Source: Shewanella halotolerans (lineage in GTDB: Bacteria; Pseudomonadota; Gammaproteobacteria; Enterobacterales; Shewanellaceae). From it: DNA of 64,000 bases. Of the stretch, positions 36,386-44,662 are shown piece after piece. Where the stretch lies: the NCBI RefSeq assembly GCF_019457535.1, contig NZ_CP080417.1, forward strand, positions 1,116,001 through 1,180,000. Reading direction: 5' to 3'. The notes below the pieces were generated by a model that did not search any database, had not been told where the DNA came from, and saw only the letters and a program-made list of their open reading frames with translations. The position numbers were made by a program, and so were the translations under genes. Each line of letters begins with the position of its first letter. Position 1 is the first letter of the stretch.

Positions 36386-36422
36386 CGTCATTACGGCAGG
36401 GAGTTACCTTGCCGCCATGACG
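36386..36422 (-). terminator. Hairpin at the end of the maoP-DUF1704 operon, possible Rho-dependent terminator
   Basis: Outer stem CGTCAT / ATGACG, a 2x2 internal loop, then inner stem CGGCAGGG / CCTTGCCG with loop AGTTA. It lies 22 bp past the stop of the DUF1704 gene. No T-run follows on the minus strand. A 56-nt C/U tract follows 7 nt later, so termination, if any, is more likely Rho-dependent. Confidence 0.5.
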
Positions 36423-36443
36423 AGCGACTTAGAAAGGGTTCGC

Positions 36444-38435
36444 TTAGCTGCGCAGGCTCTCGATCAGGTAGTTGAGGCTAGGGCTCTCTTCTAAGTTACT
36501 GGTTGGGATGACGTTGTACTTAGGCGGCACCAGCCAGTCGCGCTGCACCAACTCATCGAGCAGATCCAGGTATTGCACGCTGGTCTTACCCACGAGTAGG
36601 TTATCCAGGCTGCGGGTCTTGGAGAGGTGTAACATATCCAGGAAGCCGCTAAGGTAGAGGTGGTCCTTAGTGAAGCCGCCGCCGCGATAGACGCGGGCCG
36701 TGGTCACGAAGGCATCATCCTTGTCCATCTCCAGTTCATCGATGAGATAGCTGTAGGTGAGATAGAAGTCCTGCTCTTTGAGCATTGAGTCTACTGCCAG
36801 CACGCGCGCCGCCAGGGTGTTGAGGCGTGAGTGGGCCATGAAGCCCGCCTTAAGCTCGGCCAGAATCGCCAGGCCTTCCTGGGTATAGGTAGAGCCGGGC
36901 AGCCCCAGACGCAACACCTTAAGCGACTGCTGTTTGGCGTTGAGCGTGGTAGCCATATGCACCCCAAGCTCATGCTGGATCAGCCGCTGCACCTCGCTCT
37001 CATGGAACTGGGCATGGGTGCTGATCGCCAGCTGCGCCGGATTTGAGCTGACCATGGCGCGGGCAACGATGGCGCCGCTGAGGCCAATCTTACAGCGCAT
37101 CTGCCACTGCTCGGCGCTCTGCTTCATCATCTCGCACACCTGATGGGCATCCAGGCTTTCCCCTCTCTCTTCGGGGATCTCCTTGGCGTACAGCAGGAAC
37201 TTGGCGTTGGCGATGGCGCTCTTATCCGGGCGGCCATGGTAACGCAGCGAGTTGTAGACGAAGCCTTCCTGACCGACGCTGGTCAGGAGATCTATCTGTT
37301 CGCCCAGCTTGTTAACGATATCCTTGTAGAGCTGCTTGAGCGCGGGATCGGCAATATTGTCTATGGGCAGACGATAGAGACGATACTTAAACTCGTTGGC
37401 ATCGATAGGGAGCTGACGATAGGCAAAATTTGGCTTGAAACGACTCGGCGCCTTCATGAAGCGTCGACGCTCGGCCGCCAGGTTGGTCGGGTTGACATAC
37501 TTCAGCGTGTCGACCTTCTGTGCCAGGCGGAATAGGGCGGCGTCTATCTCCAGCACCTCGGGCTCGATGGCGCTGCTGAGCATGTCGGCGCTACGGGTCT
37601 TGCTCTGACGATTGAGCTTGCGCTGGAAGTAGGCGCTGGTGGCGCTAAAGGCGTTCTTCAGTCCCAGCTTGAGATCGTCCAGCACTATGGGGTAGACCTC
37701 GCCGGTCAACTCATCCATGAACACCTTCTTGATCTCCGTCGGCAGCACTAAGGTGCGGTCGAAGCGGGCGTTGGTGTGGGCGATCAGGTAGCCGCGGCCT
37801 TCGAAGGCCACGTCCAGCTCGGCGTCTACTTCCACGTTGGGCAGGGTGATGGTCTTGAGTTCACGCTGGAACTTGTGAACCACGCTGCCCCAGCGCTCCA
37901 TATCGATCTGTGAGGTGCCTATGTTAAACACCGGCGTCGCCTTCTCGATACGCTTGTAGTTGTAGGAGTGCAGGTCGAACACGATCACCATGCCGAACAT
38001 GCTCTCTAACTTGGCGATTAAGGCCTCGTAGAGTCGATAGAAATCCTGGTGTTTGGCGTGGCTGATGGCGCGCTGTTTGGCGCTTAGCGGCTTGCGCCAC
38101 ACTTGCTTCATCCAGGCGGACTTGTAATAGGTACTCAGGCTCTTAGGGCGATTGAGATCGTACTCAAAGCGCGAGTCGCTGCCCGCTAGGGTAATGGGCT
38201 GGGAGGCGATCACCTCGTCGGTGAAGGGATCTTCCTCGAAGTAACGCTCCTCTGCGCTCAGCTGACATAATTTGATCAGCTCAGGGCGCAGGTTGTGCCC
38301 CGCGTGAATCGCGGTGCACACTACGGGCAGATACTCTTGGATGGTGACAACACAGCCGGAGGAGGCCAGCTGGCCTGAGAATGTCTCCCCACGTTTAATC
38401 AGGGAGAGCATCTGATCGAGACTATAGGTTTGCAT
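36444..38435 (-). CDS. Two-domain hydrolase: N-formylglutamate amidohydrolase-like + DUF1704 (QEGLA) metallopeptidase
   Basis: The 663-residue protein joins two domains. Residues about 35-270 resemble N-formylglutamate amidohydrolases, with metal-ligand candidates in AIHAGHNLRPE (H44, H47) and FDLHSYNYKR (H156). Residues about 300-650 are a DUF1704/QEGLA domain with HELGVH (488-493), an HExxxH zinc motif, and the downstream Glu in QEGLA (E520). That domain family includes the eukaryotic tubulin tyrosine carboxypeptidases MATCAP (established knowledge), so carboxypeptidase activity is plausible (inference). It overlaps the ATP-grasp gene by 14 bp, which suggests the two proteins act on one substrate. 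The substrate is unknown; the common database name linking it to flavohemoglobin expression is weakly supported. Confidence 0.9.
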   Translation of the reverse strand: MQTYSLDQMLSLIKRGETFSGQLASSGCVVTIQEYLPVVCTAIHAGHNLRPELIKLCQLSAEERYFEEDPFTDEVIASQPITLAGSDSRFEYDLNRPKSLSTYYKSAWMKQVWRKPLSAKQRAISHAKHQDFYRLYEALIAKLESMFGMVIVFDLHSYNYKRIEKATPVFNIGTSQIDMERWGSVVHKFQRELKTITLPNVEVDAELDVAFEGRGYLIAHTNARFDRTLVLPTEIKKVFMDELTGEVYPIVLDDLKLGLKNAFSATSAYFQRKLNRQSKTRSADMLSSAIEPEVLEIDAALFRLAQKVDTLKYVNPTNLAAERRRFMKAPSRFKPNFAYRQLPIDANEFKYRLYRLPIDNIADPALKQLYKDIVNKLGEQIDLLTSVGQEGFVYNSLRYHGRPDKSAIANAKFLLYAKEIPEERGESLDAHQVCEMMKQSAEQWQMRCKIGLSGAIVARAMVSSNPAQLAISTHAQFHESEVQRLIQHELGVHMATTLNAKQQSLKVLRLGLPGSTYTQEGLAILAELKAGFMAHSRLNTLAARVLAVDSMLKEQDFYLTYSYLIDELEMDKDDAFVTTARVYRGGGFTKDHLYLSGFLDMLHLSKTRSLDNLLVGKTSVQYLDLLDELVQRDWLVPPKYNVIPTSNLEESPSLNYLIESLRS

Positions 38436-39456
38436 TTTCTACCGCTTGACGATATGCACTCTTACGTTGCACCAATAGCTCTTTGGAGTTGATGATGTTT
38501 TCGGCGAAATCGATCACCTGCTTCTGCAGGCGGACGCGGTTAAGCTTGTTAATACGGGTGATGCCGCCCGGGCTGAGGACGTTAACCTCGACCAGCTTGT
38601 TGCCGATCACATCCAGGCCGGTGAAGTAGAGACCGTCGCGCACCAGCTTAGGACCGATGGCGGCGCATAACTCGCGCTCTTCACGTGTGATAGTGTGTCT
38701 GACCACGCTACCGCCGGCATGGACGTTAGATCTGAACTCGCCAGAGGCGGGTACGCGGCGCATGGCGCCAATAGGCTCGCCGTTGAGCATCAAGATGCGC
38801 TTGTCGCCTTCCTCGGCGCCTTCGATGTAATCTTGCAAGATCACATAGTTGCTCTGCTCGTCGGTGCCGATATAGAAGTCCAGCAGCGAGCTGAAGTTTT
38901 GGCGAGCGCTCTTTTCGATCACGATAACGCCATGACCGCCGAATCCGTTGAGCGGCTTGAGGATCATCTTATCGCTTTCGCTCTCTTCCAGCACTCGTTG
39001 CAGATAGTCGCGATTCTTCGACACGTGGGTGGCTGGAATGTACTGGCTTGCCGCACCGCTCATGCTGGCGGTGTAGAGTTTGTTGTTAGCGACTCTTAAC
39101 CCTTCGAGATCGTTGATGATCAGGGTGTCGCCCTTTACCGAATCCAGGAAGTTAAGCGCCAGGTTATCCAGCGGCGGATTGGCGCGCATAAAGATGCAGT
39201 CGAAGCCGGCCATGGGCAGGCGCGCCTTATGAAATTCGGCGGAGCGGTAAAAGCGGGGAATGTTGTCCGATATCTTCATCCCTTTCTTGATGATTTGACA
39301 AAACCCGTAGACACTACTGTCACGAATGGTCAGCCCACTGGTTGTGGTGATGGCAACGGTATGACCACGCTGCGCGCACTCATGAACTAATCTCAGGGTG
39401 GTATCGGTTTCAGGATCGATACGCTCCCACGGGTACATCAAAAAACAGATGTGCAT
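38422..39456 (-). CDS. GshB/RimK-like ATP-grasp ligase
   Basis: Predicted ATP-dependent carboxylate-amine ligase. The 344 residues resemble glutathione synthetase: an N-terminal pre-ATP-grasp domain (MHICFLMYPWERIDPETDTT), the ATP-grasp lysine and Gly loop in KMILKPLNGFGGHGVIVIEK, and the metal-binding C-terminal Glu/Asn in LVEVNVLSPGGITRINKL. It is not convincingly the housekeeping gshB. The operon context (maoP 3 bp upstream, amidohydrolase-DUF1704 overlapping downstream) points to peptide or protein modification instead. The substrate is unknown. Confidence 0.88.
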   Translation of the reverse strand: MHICFLMYPWERIDPETDTTLRLVHECAQRGHTVAITTTSGLTIRDSSVYGFCQIIKKGMKISDNIPRFYRSAEFHKARLPMAGFDCIFMRANPPLDNLALNFLDSVKGDTLIINDLEGLRVANNKLYTASMSGAASQYIPATHVSKNRDYLQRVLEESESDKMILKPLNGFGGHGVIVIEKSARQNFSSLLDFYIGTDEQSNYVILQDYIEGAEEGDKRILMLNGEPIGAMRRVPASGEFRSNVHAGGSVVRHTITREERELCAAIGPKLVRDGLYFTGLDVIGNKLVEVNVLSPGGITRINKLNRVRLQKQVIDFAENIINSKELLVQRKSAYRQAVENANL

Positions 39457-39459
39457 TCT

Positions 39460-39819
39460 TTAAGCAACCTCATCTTCTGGGGGAGATTCCACATATTCAT
39501 ACTGTTCAACACGCTTGTTACTCGTGCTGTTTAGGGTGTGGAACTTTTTTGGTTCGCGGGTAAGCTTAGTGTATTTCAACCATACATGCTCAAGCTTGGT
39601 ATTAGCCTTGTTGGGGTGTTTTAGTACCTTAACAAAGTGTTTTTCCTCTGCAGTTTCAGGCTCAAGATCGCCTGCTTCAAAGGCCTGCATAGTATCGCCA
39701 TATAGGCTCAACAATTCAGCTTCAGACAAGGTGAACTCTCCGGACTTACTGAAGCCGCGGGGAAAGTTTTTGTCATCAAAAAAACGCTTTTGACCAAAAC
39801 GAAATGAATCTTCTGACAT
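39460..39819 (-). CDS. maoP: MaoP / YifE family protein (DUF413)
   Basis: In E. coli MaoP organises the Ori macrodomain of the chromosome together with the site maoS. The 119-residue protein (E. coli 112) has the family start SFRFGQKRFFDDKNFPRGFS and the segment LEPETAEEKHFVKVL. As in E. coli it is divergent from hdfR. Here it leads an operon with the ATP-grasp ligase 3 bp downstream, which is not the E. coli arrangement. Confidence 0.92.
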   Translation of the reverse strand: MSEDSFRFGQKRFFDDKNFPRGFSKSGEFTLSEAELLSLYGDTMQAFEAGDLEPETAEEKHFVKVLKHPNKANTKLEHVWLKYTKLTREPKKFHTLNSTSNKRVEQYEYVESPPEDEVA

Positions 39820-39971
39820 AACAACCTCTCACTGTGATAGCAACGCTGTAACTACAGGGTTTTTCGATCGCGAAATTATGATTTTTGTCGTTAAAAGAGA
39901 AACAAAACTTTTTTATCGTCACCATTAGGATTAGTTGTTATTCTCTCGGTGAAATTGACCGAGAGAATAAA

Positions 39972-40856
39972 ATGGACGTCAAAGTATTTAAGACCTTTTT
40001 AGAGGTGGCCAGAACCCGGCATTTCGGCCGTGCGGCGGAGAATCTCTATATCACTCAGGCGGCCGTGAGCGCCCGTATTAAGCAGCTGGAGTCCTTCTTC
40101 GACTCCGCCCTGTTTGTGCGCAATCGCAATAGCATTCAACTCACCACCTCGGGTGAGCGTCTGGTGCCCTATGCCGAGGTGATGGTGAGTACCCTGGAGC
40201 AGGCGAAGAACGAGTTGGCCCTGACCAACCATAAGGCGTTGCAGCTGACCATGGCGGGGACGCCCAATATCTGGGATGCCTATCTGCAGCACTGCCTGAG
40301 TAAGGTGACAGATGCCTTCGGCGGCTATGGCTTCCTGGCCGAGGCGCTGAGTCGCGAGCAGCTCAACCGTAATCTGCTGGAGCGAACCCTAGATATGGCC
40401 TTCGCCTTCGATCCGCTTAAGTCGGAGGAGCTGGTGTGTAAGCAGGTGGCCGACCTTATCCTGGTGTTGGTCTCGACTCGCCCCTGCGATCAGAGCGAGG
40501 CGCTGAGCGATAAGTATGTTTATGTGGATTGGGGCACACGTTTCGCCTCCGAGCACGCCGAGCGCCACTATCGTATGCCGCCACCTTATCTGCGTACCTC
40601 CACCGGGCGTATCGCCCTGGACTTTATTCTGGATAAGGCGGGAGCGGCCTATCTGCCGCTGTCGATCGTCGAGCCGTTTCTGCAATCTAAGCAGCTCTAC
40701 CTGGTAGAAGGGGTGGAGCCCTGGAATCGTCCCATCTATCTCTCCTACCGTAAAGACAGCGGGTCACTGGAGGCGATCATCAAGATTGAGGAGCTGGTCA
40801 AGGAGATAGACCCTCTGACCGCCTTCAGCCTGCAGCAGATAGGTCAGTTGGGCTGA
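39972..40856 (+). CDS. hdfR: LysR-type regulator HdfR
   Basis: LysR-family transcription factor; in E. coli HdfR represses the flagellar master operon flhDC. The ATG at 39972 gives 294 residues and the family start MDVKVFKTFLEVARTRHFG; 29 upstream in-frame codons are discounted. The winged helix-turn-helix occupies about residues 4-60 (AAENLYITQAAVSARIKQLE), followed by an effector-binding domain. Divergence from maoP supports HdfR identity. Its targets in this organism cannot be read from the window. Confidence 0.92.
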   Translation: MDVKVFKTFLEVARTRHFGRAAENLYITQAAVSARIKQLESFFDSALFVRNRNSIQLTTSGERLVPYAEVMVSTLEQAKNELALTNHKALQLTMAGTPNIWDAYLQHCLSKVTDAFGGYGFLAEALSREQLNRNLLERTLDMAFAFDPLKSEELVCKQVADLILVLVSTRPCDQSEALSDKYVYVDWGTRFASEHAERHYRMPPPYLRTSTGRIALDFILDKAGAAYLPLSIVEPFLQSKQLYLVEGVEPWNRPIYLSYRKDSGSLEAIIKIEELVKEIDPLTAFSLQQIGQLG

Positions 40857-40889
40857 TCTGCTTGAACTAACTCTTGTTGAATGAGTAAT

Positions 40890-40923
40890 AGGGGGCCGGC
40901 TAATCGTCGGCCTCCTCTTTTTG
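40890..40923 (+). terminator. Intrinsic terminator of hdfR, overlapping a gene on the other strand
   Basis: Stem AGGGGGCCG / CGGCCTCCT (one G-T wobble) followed by CTTTTTG. The stem and T-run lie within the 3' end of the 38-codon NSS small-subunit gene encoded on the minus strand. Confidence 0.75.
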
Positions 40924-41016
40924 TTTGCGTTTAATAGCGATGGCGATACACAAGGCGGCGCCGCCCCAGGTCAGCGTCAATGCAAACATCATCATGATAA
41001 GGGCGCTGTGACTCAT
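40900..41016 (-). CDS. NSS transporter small subunit, MetS family
   Basis: A 38-residue single-pass membrane protein: one helix (about residues 5-27) rich in Met, Leu and Trp-Gly-Gly-Ala, then a charged tail KRKQKEEADD. This is the pattern of the MetS small subunits required by methionine/alanine NSS transporters in Corynebacterium and common in proteobacteria. The ATG overlaps the transporter stop (ATGA) and AGGAGG stands 6 bp upstream inside the transporter gene. It is short enough to be missed by gene finders. Confidence 0.88.
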   Translation of the reverse strand: MSHSALIMMMFALTLTWGGAALCIAIAIKRKQKEEADD

Positions 41017-42524
41017 GTTTTACCTCCTGGATGTTGGTCTGGATAGCCAGGCGACTTGCTGGTGAAGTTGATCAGCACGGCAAAGAAGAGCATGGTGCCC
41101 ACCAGGCCCCAGCCTAAGAAGAGCTGATCGGCAATCGGATAGTCGCCATAACCGTTGACTAAGGTGTTGTAGAGGTTCTTCGCCAATATGGTGGCCAGAA
41201 TCGCCGGGCTGATGAAGCGCAGGCAGATCACAAACCAGCCGCCGACCCTAAACTCTGAATTTTCATTGGCATGCTGGTGGATCACTGTCACCTTGAGCAG
41301 CCAGGTGATGATCACCAGCTCCAGCAGGCAGCTGAGCAGTAGGGCGATGTTGTTGATGAAGTAGTCCACCAGATCCAGCAGCAGTAGGCCACCATTGGTG
41401 GCAAAAGCCATGGAAACCAGATAGCCCAGGCTACACACCAACACGGCCGCGGGCTTGCGGCGCACATGAAACTTGTCGATCACCGCACTGGTCACCGCCT
41501 CTATAATGGAGATGTGGGAGCTTAATCCGGCGATCACCAGGGCAATGAAGAAGAGGGGGCCGAGAATATAGGGCGCCGGCATAAGGTTAATGGCCGTGGG
41601 TATGGTGACAAACGCCAGGCCTATGCCCGAGCTGACTACCTCGGTCAGCGGTTTCATCTGCTCCTCTGCCATATAGCCGAGCACGCCGAATATTAAGATC
41701 CCCGCCAGAATCGAGAAGCCGCAGTTGATCAATACCGTCATGAAAGCGTTGTTGTTGATATCCGCCTTGCTCGGCAGGTAGCTGGAATAGGCGAGCATGA
41801 TGGCGAAGCCGACGCTGAGGGTGAAGAAGATCTGGCCGTAGGCGGCGGACCAGACTTGGGCATCCAGCAGGCGGCTAAAGTCGGGCTCGAACAGGTAGTT
41901 GAGCCCAGACAGGGCACCGGGCAGAAACAGGATGCGGCCGATAAGGACCAGCACCATGATAAACAGCATGGGCATCATGATCTTGTTGGCACGTTCGATC
42001 CCTCCTTTGACGCCGGTAAAGACCGCCATGAAGGTCATCAGCCAGGCGATGCTCATGGCGATCGCTATGCCGATTTGAAACTCGCCCAGGTGGGAGGGGG
42101 AGTTGTTGCCGAGTTTAAGGTAATGATTGAAGAAGAAGTCATTGGGATTGTCTCCCCAGGCTTGGCTGAAGGAGAAGCCGAGATAGGAGAGGGTCCAGCC
42201 TATGATGGCCACATAATAGACGGCGATCACCGCGGCGATAAACACCTGAAACCAGCCGAGCCATTCGAGTCTGAAGCCGAGGGTGTGGCCGAGCTGGGCG
42301 AAGATGCGCGGTGAGGTCTTCTTTATCTTATGGCCCAGGCTAAATTCCATGATCATAAAGGGGATGCCGGCGGTGATCATGGCGAATAGATAGGGGATGA
42401 AGAAGGCGCCGCCGCCGTTGTCATAGGCCATGTAGGGGAACCGCCAGATGTTGCCCAGGCCGATGGCCGAGCCGACCGCCGCCAAAATAAAACCTACCCT
42501 AGAGTTCCACTGCTCTCGTTTCAT
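41013..42524 (-). CDS. Sodium-dependent NSS-family amino acid transporter
   Basis: Neurotransmitter:sodium symporter family, LeuT-like fold. The 503 residues hold about 12 membrane helices. The N-terminal motif GSAIGLGNIWRFPYMAYDNGGGAFF is strongly conserved and supplies sodium- and substrate-binding backbone. The linked MetS-like subunit suggests methionine and/or alanine as substrate (inference). ATG at 42524 has GAGG six bases upstream, in a leader that can hide this site in a stem. Confidence 0.96.
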   Translation of the reverse strand: MKREQWNSRVGFILAAVGSAIGLGNIWRFPYMAYDNGGGAFFIPYLFAMITAGIPFMIMEFSLGHKIKKTSPRIFAQLGHTLGFRLEWLGWFQVFIAAVIAVYYVAIIGWTLSYLGFSFSQAWGDNPNDFFFNHYLKLGNNSPSHLGEFQIGIAIAMSIAWLMTFMAVFTGVKGGIERANKIMMPMLFIMVLVLIGRILFLPGALSGLNYLFEPDFSRLLDAQVWSAAYGQIFFTLSVGFAIMLAYSSYLPSKADINNNAFMTVLINCGFSILAGILIFGVLGYMAEEQMKPLTEVVSSGIGLAFVTIPTAINLMPAPYILGPLFFIALVIAGLSSHISIIEAVTSAVIDKFHVRRKPAAVLVCSLGYLVSMAFATNGGLLLLDLVDYFINNIALLLSCLLELVIITWLLKVTVIHQHANENSEFRVGGWFVICLRFISPAILATILAKNLYNTLVNGYGDYPIADQLFLGWGLVGTMLFFAVLINFTSKSPGYPDQHPGGKT

Positions 42525-42529
42525 CGATC

Positions 42530-42601
42530 ACCTCGAGTCACGCGCCTTTTAAGAATAATTCTAGACGCTTATGTCGAGGTGGGGCAGAAATTGTCCTGCC
42601 C
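42530..42601 (-). promoter_or_regulatory. Structured leader of the NSS transporter, possible ribosome-site sequestering hairpin
   Basis: On the minus strand, ACCTCGA (42580-42574) can pair with TCGAGGT (42536-42530), which contains the AGG of the ribosome site. Just upstream a second hairpin GGGCAG / CTGCCC (42601-42582) is directly adjacent. The arrangement could limit translation initiation, but no known riboswitch class is recognised. Confidence 0.4.
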
Positions 42602-42606
42602 GGTAT

Positions 42607-42678
42607 GGCTAGAGAGTTGGTTAGAGAGCTGACTAGAGAGTTGGTTAGCGAGTTGGCTAATGTGCAGGCTAGTGTATG
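42607..42678. repeat. Degenerate 12-bp tandem repeat between NSS gene and panE
   Basis: Six consecutive 12-bp units of the type GGYTAGAGAGTT (42607, 42619, 42631, 42643, then two decayed copies at 42655 and 42667). The first four differ from each other by only one to three bases. It lies between the panE stop (42682) and the NSS leader. Confidence 0.85.
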
Positions 42679-42681
42679 GCG

Positions 42682-43602
42682 TTAGCTGCCCTGCTCAAGG
42701 GATTTTAGCTGGTGGTAGAGGGCCTGGTTGGCCGGTGTGGCTATGCCGTGCTCGGCGGCGCGGCTCAGTAGGTAGCCGGTGATCGCCTCGATCTCCGTCT
42801 GGCGGCCATGGTGGATATCCTGATGCATGGAGGAGTAATTACTAGCAGTAAGCTGGATCACCTGATAGACCCGCTCGGTCAGCTGCGTTTGGTTAAGTGC
42901 TATCCCATCGGCGTTTGCCACGCTAACTACCTCCTGGACAAGTGCATGTATGGTCGGCGTAAATTTAGCACCGGCCAGCTCGCCGTTGCGGCAATCGTTG
43001 ATGGCGGTCAGCGGGTTGATGGCGATATTGATGGCGAGTTTCTGCCACAGCATGGGCAGAATGGGCTCGCACCACTCGCTGTTGTGAATCGCCCCAAGCA
43101 GCGCCCGGCGTAGATTGTCCGCAAGCCTTGGTCCCTGAGCAGGGCCAACTTGTGTCAGCCCGGCTCCGGTTTGTTTTATCTGCCACCTTCCCAGTTTCAG
43201 GGCGCCTTGGGAGGTGGTCCCAAGGCTAAGGCCACGACCAGCTAGATGGGGCGCCACGCTAAGGTGTGGGCCCATGCCATTGTGCAGCAAGAGTATGTGG
43301 GCATCGGTCGGGAGGGCATCTAATAGTGGTAGCAGGGCCGCCTCGACCTGATAGGCCTTGACGCAGACGATAAGCAGCTCGCAGCTGGCCAGCATTGATT
43401 TGTCGATAAACTGCGCCTGGCGCGTAACTGTCTCACCATCGAGATTGGTGAATTCCAGCGTCTGGCTATCCGCGCTTGCGTCTCTACCAAGCAGCGCGGG
43501 CGAGAGTCCATAGGCTGATAGCTGGTGGAAGATCAGCTGACCTATGGCGCCTGCGCCCAGGATCACTATCTTACCCGTATGAGTCATATCACTTGTCGTC
43601 AT
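42682..43602 (-). CDS. panE: 2-dehydropantoate 2-reductase
   Basis: NADPH-dependent ketopantoate reductase of the pantothenate/CoA pathway. The 306 residues have the N-terminal Rossmann loop ILGAGAIGQLIFHQLS, the catalytic-type lysine region (WQKLAINIAINPLTAINDCRNG) and the helical C-terminal domain with the SSMHQDI motif. A start five codons later (MTHTGKI) is possible. Its ATG overlaps the stop of the vanZ-like gene by four bases. E. coli panE neighbours yajQ, as here. Confidence 0.95.
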   Translation of the reverse strand: MTTSDMTHTGKIVILGAGAIGQLIFHQLSAYGLSPALLGRDASADSQTLEFTNLDGETVTRQAQFIDKSMLASCELLIVCVKAYQVEAALLPLLDALPTDAHILLLHNGMGPHLSVAPHLAGRGLSLGTTSQGALKLGRWQIKQTGAGLTQVGPAQGPRLADNLRRALLGAIHNSEWCEPILPMLWQKLAINIAINPLTAINDCRNGELAGAKFTPTIHALVQEVVSVANADGIALNQTQLTERVYQVIQLTASNYSSMHQDIHHGRQTEIEAITGYLLSRAAEHGIATPANQALYHQLKSLEQGS

Positions 43603-44009
43603 GGTTGGGTCTTAGCCCGGGTTTTACCGATCACGGCGGCCTTAATATAGCGGCGGTAGAGCCAGAGGCCGAAATAGAATAGGAGCACACCCACCATGTC
43701 GGCTATAAAATCGGCGCTGGAGGCGCTGCGATAGGGCAGGCGCGACTGTACCAGTTCGATGAAGAGGGCATAGCTGGCCAGTATGCCTGCCAGGCTGTAC
43801 CACTTAGGTTCGAAGGCTAGATGGGTTAATAGCGCCAGACAGAAGAAGCTGCCCAGATGGCCAAGCTTATCCATGTGCGGGATCACTTGTGGGTAGTTAG
43901 GGCGGGAGAATACCAGGTAACTGATCACTATGATGGCAAGAAGAAGCGCTATCTTAAAAAAGGTTTTTCGAGAATTCACGGGTCGCTTAGGTTGAGTGGT
44001 TTTGCCCAA
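43599..44009 (-). CDS. VanZ-like family membrane protein
   Basis: A 136-residue inner-membrane protein with four predicted helices and the VanZ-type signatures HMDKLGHLGSFFCLA and SADFIADMVGVLLFY. Function unknown; VanZ itself gives low-level teicoplanin resistance in enterococci. The first in-frame codon is TTG at 44009; a GTG ten codons on is an alternative, and neither has a strong ribosome site. It is coupled to panE by a 4-bp overlap. Confidence 0.82.
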   Translation of the reverse strand: MGKTTQPKRPVNSRKTFFKIALLLAIIVISYLVFSRPNYPQVIPHMDKLGHLGSFFCLALLTHLAFEPKWYSLAGILASYALFIELVQSRLPYRSASSADFIADMVGVLLFYFGLWLYRRYIKAAVIGKTRAKTQP

Positions 44010-44136
44010 TCATAGGAAAATGTCATCTTAAAGTCATTAAGAAACGCCTGTTGTAACATTAAGAATTTTTGGCGCTCACAGGCCCGAGCGGGTAAACTAG
44101 CGGGCAGATAAAGTGGTTAAATAGAGGATGATAAAT

Positions 44137-44622
44137 ATGCCTTCGATGGATATCGTATCGGAAGTAAACGAAGTTGAACTGCGTAACGCCGTAGACAATA
44201 CGCGCCGCGAACTGGATAGCCGTTTCGATTTTCGCGGTGTCGAGAGCGAAGTCACCTATAAAGATCATCAGGTGACCCTGTCATCTGAGTCTGATTTCCA
44301 GTGCCAGCAGATGGTCGACATGCTGCGCAACCAGCTGAGCAAGCGTAACGTGGACCCAGCCTCTATGGACGTTGCCGAGAAGGCGATTCACAGCGGCAAG
44401 ACCTTCTCGCTCAAGGTGACCTTTAAAGAGGGGATCGACAGCCTGGTGGCCAAGAAGCTGGTGAAGCTGATTAAAGACAGCAAGCTCAAGGTGCAGGCGG
44501 CGATTCAGGGCGACTCGATTCGAGTGACCGGCAAGAAGCGTGACGATCTACAGGCGGTGATGGCGATTGCCCGCGAATCGGATCTGGGCCAGCCGTTCCA
44601 GTTCAATAACTTCAGAGACTAA
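44137..44622 (+). CDS. yajQ: YajQ-family nucleotide-binding protein
   Basis: Conserved protein of the UPF0234 family; homologues bind cyclic-di-GMP or RNA in some species. The ATG at 44137, placed 9 bp after AGAGGA, gives 161 residues and the family start MPSMDIVSEV; an ATG three codons earlier is too near the ribosome site. Two ferredoxin-like repeats span the chain, with RRELDSRFDFRG in the first and the C-terminal ESDLGQPFQFNNFRD. Confidence 0.95.
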   Translation: MPSMDIVSEVNEVELRNAVDNTRRELDSRFDFRGVESEVTYKDHQVTLSSESDFQCQQMVDMLRNQLSKRNVDPASMDVAEKAIHSGKTFSLKVTFKEGIDSLVAKKLVKLIKDSKLKVQAAIQGDSIRVTGKKRDDLQAVMAIARESDLGQPFQFNNFRD

Positions 44623-44662
44623 TTCTCGTCTATTTCAGGTTAAGAAGCGTTAAGCTCTGATT

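Noticed and set aside
38422..39456. Housekeeping glutathione synthetase gshB
   Set aside because: ATP-grasp motifs fit, but operon context with maoP and DUF1704 and the divergent N-terminus make a plain gshB call unsafe.
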